Origin: Apiotrichum sp. Y4204
Taxonomy: Eukaryota > Basidiomycota > Tremellomycetes > Trichosporonales > Trichosporonaceae
Reading direction: 5' to 3'
NCBI GenBank assembly: GCA_025531455.1
Contig: JAMYHL010000081.1
Location: 62,001 to 126,000 of the forward strand
DNA length: 64,000 nucleotides
Below are positions 59,928 to 64,000 of the stretch, in pieces. Position 1 is the stretch's first letter, and each line of letters begins with the position of its first letter. The position numbers and the translations under genes are program-made. The notes under the pieces were generated by a model. It made no database searches and was not told where the DNA came from. It saw only the letters and a list, made by a program, of their open reading frames with translations.

Positions 59928-62617
59928 ATGGACAAGAAATACAGCTCGGCGTCGCAGGCCGAGGCCAAGGTCCTCCCGGCCGACGCGGTGACGCAGCGCC
60001 TCGAGGAGATGGGCTACAAGCAGGAGATGAAGCGCAACCTCGGCATGATGGCGGTGCTGGGTCTCGCGTTCTCGATCATGGCGGTCCCGGTGAGATTCTG
60101 CTCTGTCTCGCGTGACTAATCGTAGTTCGGCACATCGACGACGCTCAATATCGCGCTCACGGACGGCGGGCCCGTCACGATCCTCTATGGCGTGCGTAAA
60201 GCGCGATGATGCAGCTGACGGCAGTGGATCTTCGTGTCGCTCGTGTCCTTGGCTATGGCCGCATCCCTTGCTGAGATGTGAGTGTTGGTCCCAGCCCGAG
60301 CAGTTCGTTGGCACAGATCGCGTATCGCAACTCGGCCATGGGGGTGCACTTGGGCCCTGGGGTGGCCGCCACTCGCGATACCCGATAGCCCACCCGATAG
60401 ACACGATGACACTAACGACAGCTGCTCCGTGTATCCCACCTCTGGCGGCGTATACTGTGGGTAGATCCGCTTATCGCGCTGACCCCAGACTGGTCCGCAA
60501 TGCTCTCGAAGCCGCGCTACGCCAGTTTTGCAAGCTACCTCACCGGCTGGCTGGGCACTGTTGGTAACTGGACGTGAGTATCGACCTCTGGAGTCTCTAA
60601 CCTCAGGGTCACGGCGTCCATCAACTTCGGCGGCGCACAGCTCATCCTCGCGGCCGTCAACCTCTTCCACGAAGACTACGTCCCGACCGCATGGCAGACG
60701 GTCCTCGTGTACTGGGCGGCGCTTATCGGAGCGTTCAGCATCAACCTCTTCTTCAATCGGTGCGTGTAGTGGGTATCGGCTCTGACGGCAGCCACCTCGA
60801 GCTCCTCAACACGGTCTGCCTGTACTGGACGGCCGCGTCCGTCATCATCATCATCGTCACGCTGCTGGTGAAGGCGCCAGAGCGCCATTCGGCCAAGTTT
60901 GCCTTTTCGCACGTGAGTCGCCGGGGAATGCGGCGTGAGCTGGTGACGGGACCGGATACGGTGTGGTCGGTGTGGTGTGATGGGCAGCCATCGTGGCTGA
61001 TTGGGTCATGGCGCCAATGACAAACACGCCAGTGCGGCGCGTGTTCAAACCCCGCCAGTCACGGGAGCTATGACCTTGTGCATGTCACGTCCCCAACGAG
61101 CTGTAGGGCGAGCGTTTCGACCTCAGCTGAATGTGGCGCTAGAAGGCGATGTCGTACACGACATTGCCACTCCGCCACGCACATGCTAACGCCAGTTTGA
61201 CGCGTCCTTCTCGGGCTGGCCCAACGCGTGGGCCTTCTTTGTCGGCCTCCTCCAGGCCGCATACACGCTGACGGGGTACGGCATGGTGGCGGCGTTGTGC
61301 GAGGAGGTGCGCGACCCGACGCGCGAGGTGCCCCGTGCGATGGGTGAGTGGCAGCTTTGACATCACTGACAGTAGTCCTCTCGGTCGTTGCGGCGGCCAT
61401 CACCGGCGTCGTCTACCTCCTCCCGATCATCTTCGTCCTCCCGGACATCGAGCCACTCCTTAATGTCGTAAGCCTCACGCCCATGCCGCTCCTGTACAAG
61501 ACCGTCACTGGCTCCGCGGCCGGCGGCGTCGGTCTTCTCTCCCTGAGTGAGTAGATGAAAGAATGCATCAAGCGGGGACCTTGCTCATCGCAGTTCTCGG
61601 CATCTGGTTCTTCGCGGCCGTCGGCTCACTCACCGCCGCCTCTCGCTGCACGTGGGCGTTCTCGCGCGACGGCGGTATCCCCTTCTCCCGCGCCTGGCGC
61701 ACAGTCAACCCCAAGTACGACGTCCCCGTGTGGGCATTGCTGCTGTCGACGATCGTGTGCGCCCTCCTTGGCCTGATCTACCTCGGCTCGAGCGCGGCGT
61801 TCAACGCCTTCACGGGTGTCGCGACCATCTGCCTTGGTTGCTCGTATGCGTTCCCCGTCCTCTGCTCGCTCCTCCGCGGGCGCAAGATGGTGCGCAACGC
61901 GCCGTTCTCCCTCGGCAAGTTTGGGTACGCCATCAATATCCTCACCGTGGCGTGGATCACGTTCTCGATTGTGCTGTTCTGCTTCCGTGAGTGTGAAATA
62001 GCGTGGGCTGTGGAGATGGTCTGGCGGAAGTGGAGTGGCCGACGAAATGGTGGAGTGGACGGAGCTCGGCGGGACGGAGCTCGGCGGGGCGGAGCTGGGG
62101 GCGGAGCGGGGCCGCCAAGCTGGCTGCGTCGCCGGGCCAGGCCTTACTCACTCCTGGAATCGCGCCTCTGGTCGGAGCGTTCCTGAGGATGAACGTGCAT
62201 GCCCCAAGCCCGGTTCCAGCGCTGTGCCTTGGCCCAACGTCGATGGTTGCTGCCAAACACAGTGGTGAGGTCAGGTGAAGTGGTGGCGGAGCAGGAGGTT
62301 GCTCCGCAATCCCCGTCTTGGCCGTGGACCAGCTGAATCAACCTCCACTACTGTCTCGCTCCAGCCCCCACCGTCTCGTCATCCTATCCAGCTCCCAGCT
62401 CTTCTGACTAACGACAGCGACCGCCATCCCCGTCACGCCCCAGACGATGAACTACGCCTCGGTGGTGTTCGCGGGCTTCTCAGCCATCGCGGCGATTTGG
62501 TACGTCGTCAACGCCCGCAAGCACTACCACGGCCCGCAAATTTCGGTCTTGCACCGCGCGAGCGTCGCCGAGTCGCATGTCGAATCGGAGTATGCCCAAG
62601 CTCCTGTGGCCAAGTAG
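59928..62617 (+). CDS. Amino-acid/GABA/choline-type permease of the APC superfamily
   Basis: Eleven exons: 59928-60089, 60126-60191, 60225-60277, 60422-60456, 60489-60573, 60607-60759, 60792-60912, 61196-61343, 61376-61546, 61594-61986 and 62418-62617, all phases matching, giving about 528 residues. After a hydrophilic N-terminus, RNLGMMAVLGLAFSIM begins twelve predicted membrane spans. The family motif appears as SLAEICSVYPTSGGVYYWSA (about residues 88-107). YGMVAALCEEVRDPTREVPRA matches the conserved mid-protein E-x-x-D/P-x-R-x-x-P-x-A motif of the fungal GABA-permease/Hnm1 group. It probably imports an amino acid, GABA or a quaternary amine across the plasma membrane. The head-to-head oxidoreductase could degrade the imported substrate. 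Most introns are 32-47 nt, but introns 3, 7 and 10 are 144, 283 and 431 nt; the last holds GC-rich tandem repeats. Confidence 0.94.
62057..62101 (+). repeat. 15-bp GC-rich tandem repeat inside a permease intron
   Basis: Two exact copies of GGACGGAGCTCGGCG (62057-62071 and 62072-62086) are followed by a diverged third copy (62087-62101) and a partial one. It lies in the 431-nt intron 10. Confidence 0.85.
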
Positions 62618-63295
62618 GGTATCGATGTGGGCGTAGGCGGAATGGCGGAGCGGAGGTGATTCGTCGCCCCGCTGGGTCTCGTAATCTTGGACTATGGTGC
62701 GGTCCATATGGTTGTTCCCCGACTCGGTCAGTAAATCTCGTAGTCATCTATTAGTCTATTAGTCGTTGTAACTCTGTGAACCGAATGCAGTAGTGGTAAC
62801 TTGCCGGCTCTTATGCACCTCGCCTGTGACCACGGCGCGCAGAAGTACAGTGCCGTTGGCCGAGATGCGCAGCACGTTACCATAATCATAGCCCATGTGG
62901 GAGGAAACCCACCGATTGGCTAGCCGCGGTGATAAGCTCGTCTGTTATCTCCCGTCGAGCACGGCATCCGCAACAGCCGCGACCCACCACCGGACACTCC
63001 CCACATGCCACGCGGGCCACTGTGATAGCAACGCAGATAAGATACTCCAAGTTGCCGAGGGGTATGGTTTATCGTAATCCGATAGCAAGGTTGCTGCCAA
63101 AGTGGGGAAGAACGCGACTCGGAGAAGAAATGGTGGAAAACAAGTAAAAAGTAAAAATAACACAAGACAAGAAAAAAATAACAACAACATCCAAGGTCAT
63201 CAGCCAAGTGGCCCCCAGGACTCCGGCACCGGCGATGTGCGAAGTGAATGTCATGTCTGTTGCCCACCACAGTTCGTCCGACCTTTGTATCTCTC
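62618..63295. other. Intergenic region, permease to hydroxyacid dehydrogenase
   Basis: About 680 bp. It includes an A-rich stretch at 63143-63190 (AAAAGTAAAAATAAC-like) that may be near the transcription start of the next gene. No gene is supported. Confidence 0.55.
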
Positions 63296-64000
63296 ATGGC
63301 CGCCATGCGCATCGCAGTGCTCGACGACTACCACGGCCTCGCGCCGGCCTACCTCGCCGGTCTCGCGCCAGAGGGCACGATAACCTATTTCCGGGACACG
63401 CTCCCGCAGAACAGCGCTGCGGAGCTCACAGCCCTTGTCGAGCGCCTCGCGCCCTTTGACGTGCTCTGCACGATGCGCGAGCGCACGCCGTTCCCCGCCT
63501 CGCTGCTCGCGCGCCTGCCCCGCCTCCGCGTCCTCCTCACGACGGGGACGCACAACCGCGCGATCGACATCGGCGCCGCCGCCGAGCGCGGGATTATCGT
63601 GGCTGGAACCCCGCCCACCTCCTTCCGGTGAGTAGCAAACAAGAAGAACCGCGCTGAGGGCAGGAACGAGGGCACGGTGCAGCACACGTGGGCGCTGCTC
63701 CTCGCTCTAGCGGACAACATTGTGCGCGACGATGCGCTGGCCAAGCGAGGCCCCTGGTCGAGCGGCATTCCGCTCAACACGCTGCTCGCGGGCCGCACCC
63801 TCGGTATCCTCGGGCTCGGGCAGCTCGGGGGCGAGGTTGCGCGTATTGGAGTTGCGTTCGGGATGCGCGTCGTCGCGTGGTCCCAGAACCTCTCGCAGGC
63901 GCGTGCAGACGCCGTCGCCCAGTCCCATGGAGGAAAGCCGGGAACTTACAAGGTCGTTTCCCGGGACGAGCTATTTTCCAGTGCCGACGTGCTCAGCGTC
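63296..64000 (+). CDS. D-isomer-specific 2-hydroxyacid dehydrogenase, 3' truncated by the window edge
   Basis: Exon 1 is 63296-63627 and exon 2 starts at 63664, after a 36-nt intron (GTGAGT...GAGGGCAG) in phase 2; the gene runs off the window. The N-terminus MRIAVLDDYHGLA and LPRLRVLLTTGTHNRAIDI match the substrate-domain half of the D-3-phosphoglycerate/2-hydroxyacid dehydrogenases. NEGTVQHTWALLLALADNI leads into the NAD-binding motif GRTLGILGLGQLGGEVAR. The catalytic Arg, Glu and His lie beyond the edge, so the substrate cannot be assigned. The start could be ATG 63296 (MAAMRI) or 63305. An in-frame ATG at 63248 would add a 16-residue hydrophobic/basic leader (MSCLLPTTVRPTFVSL) that might serve as a targeting peptide. 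Confidence 0.93.

Noticed and set aside
60940..61065. Sequence with GTTCAAACC resembling a tRNA B box inside permease intron 7
   Set aside because: No T-stem of five pairs forms and no acceptor pairing lies at a tRNA-like distance.
1..64000. Transposons, CRISPR arrays, phage-like or biosynthetic cluster genes
   Set aside because: I found no transposase, reverse transcriptase, integrase, regular spacer array, NRPS or PKS motifs, and no long terminal or inverted repeats.

Overview
The window is nuclear DNA of a GC-rich basidiomycete yeast, most likely a tremellomycete and perhaps of the Trichosporonales. This is an inference from five things: many very short GT-AG introns (32-60 nt) with GTGAGT/GTGCGT-type donors and CTGAC/CTAAC branch sites; an alpha-1,3-glucan synthase; ENT3-type epsin, MED13, TFIIF-beta and UTP12 orthologues with fungal architecture; an intron-containing nuclear tRNA-Asp; and no bacterial operons. 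Exon boundaries were read by eye from GT-AG sites, reading phase and family conservation; no transcript data were available.

Layout. 1-1169: 3' part of a secreted pepsin-like aspartic protease. 2959-4873: POT-family di/tripeptide transporter. 7442-8570 (-): a divergent GAPDH whose ATG is created by splicing. 11886-17186: full-size PDR-type ABC exporter, with a large palindrome containing CGG-N11-CCG about 390 bp upstream. 17836-18363 (-): small unknown protein with a possible lipidation signal. 19175-23125: condensin subunit SMC2 (8 exons). 23126-29265: about 6 kb without convincing genes, ending in a pyrimidine-rich leader. 29266-36903: alpha-1,3-glucan synthase AGS1 (7 exons). 37510-41959: Mediator kinase-module subunit MED13. 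42260-45528: U3 snoRNP WD40 protein UTP12/DIP2 (8 exons). 45707-47008 (-): TFIIF beta subunit. 47372-49302: ENTH-domain epsin of ENT3 type, divergent from TFIIF beta across 363 bp. 50170-51282 (-): Asn/Gly-rich membrane protein resembling the fungal DUF7137 group. 52273-53784 (-): unknown disordered protein. 57061-57140: tRNA-Asp(GUC) with a 9-nt intron. 57524-59300 (-) and 59928-62617 (+): a divergently transcribed FAD-dependent amine/amino-acid oxidoreductase and amino-acid permease. 63296-64000: 5' part of a D-2-hydroxyacid dehydrogenase.

The centre (SMC2 to epsin) is mostly core cell biology: chromosome condensation, cell-wall synthesis, transcription, ribosome assembly and membrane traffic. 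The flanks carry nutrient functions. The aspartic protease and peptide transporter would together handle external protein, although 1.8 kb separates them. The permease and oxidoreductase look like an uptake-plus-oxidation module sharing a 627-bp promoter with several GATA-factor sites, which suggests nitrogen control. The oxidoreductase reading frame is broken by an apparent 1-nt deletion.

The most notable observations are the GAPDH start codon split by an intron (A|TG), the replacement of the usual NAD-binding Asp in that GAPDH, a large set of 32-37-nt spliceosomal introns including one flanking a 19-nt exon, the frameshifted oxidoreductase, and the CGG-N11-CCG palindrome upstream of the ABC exporter.
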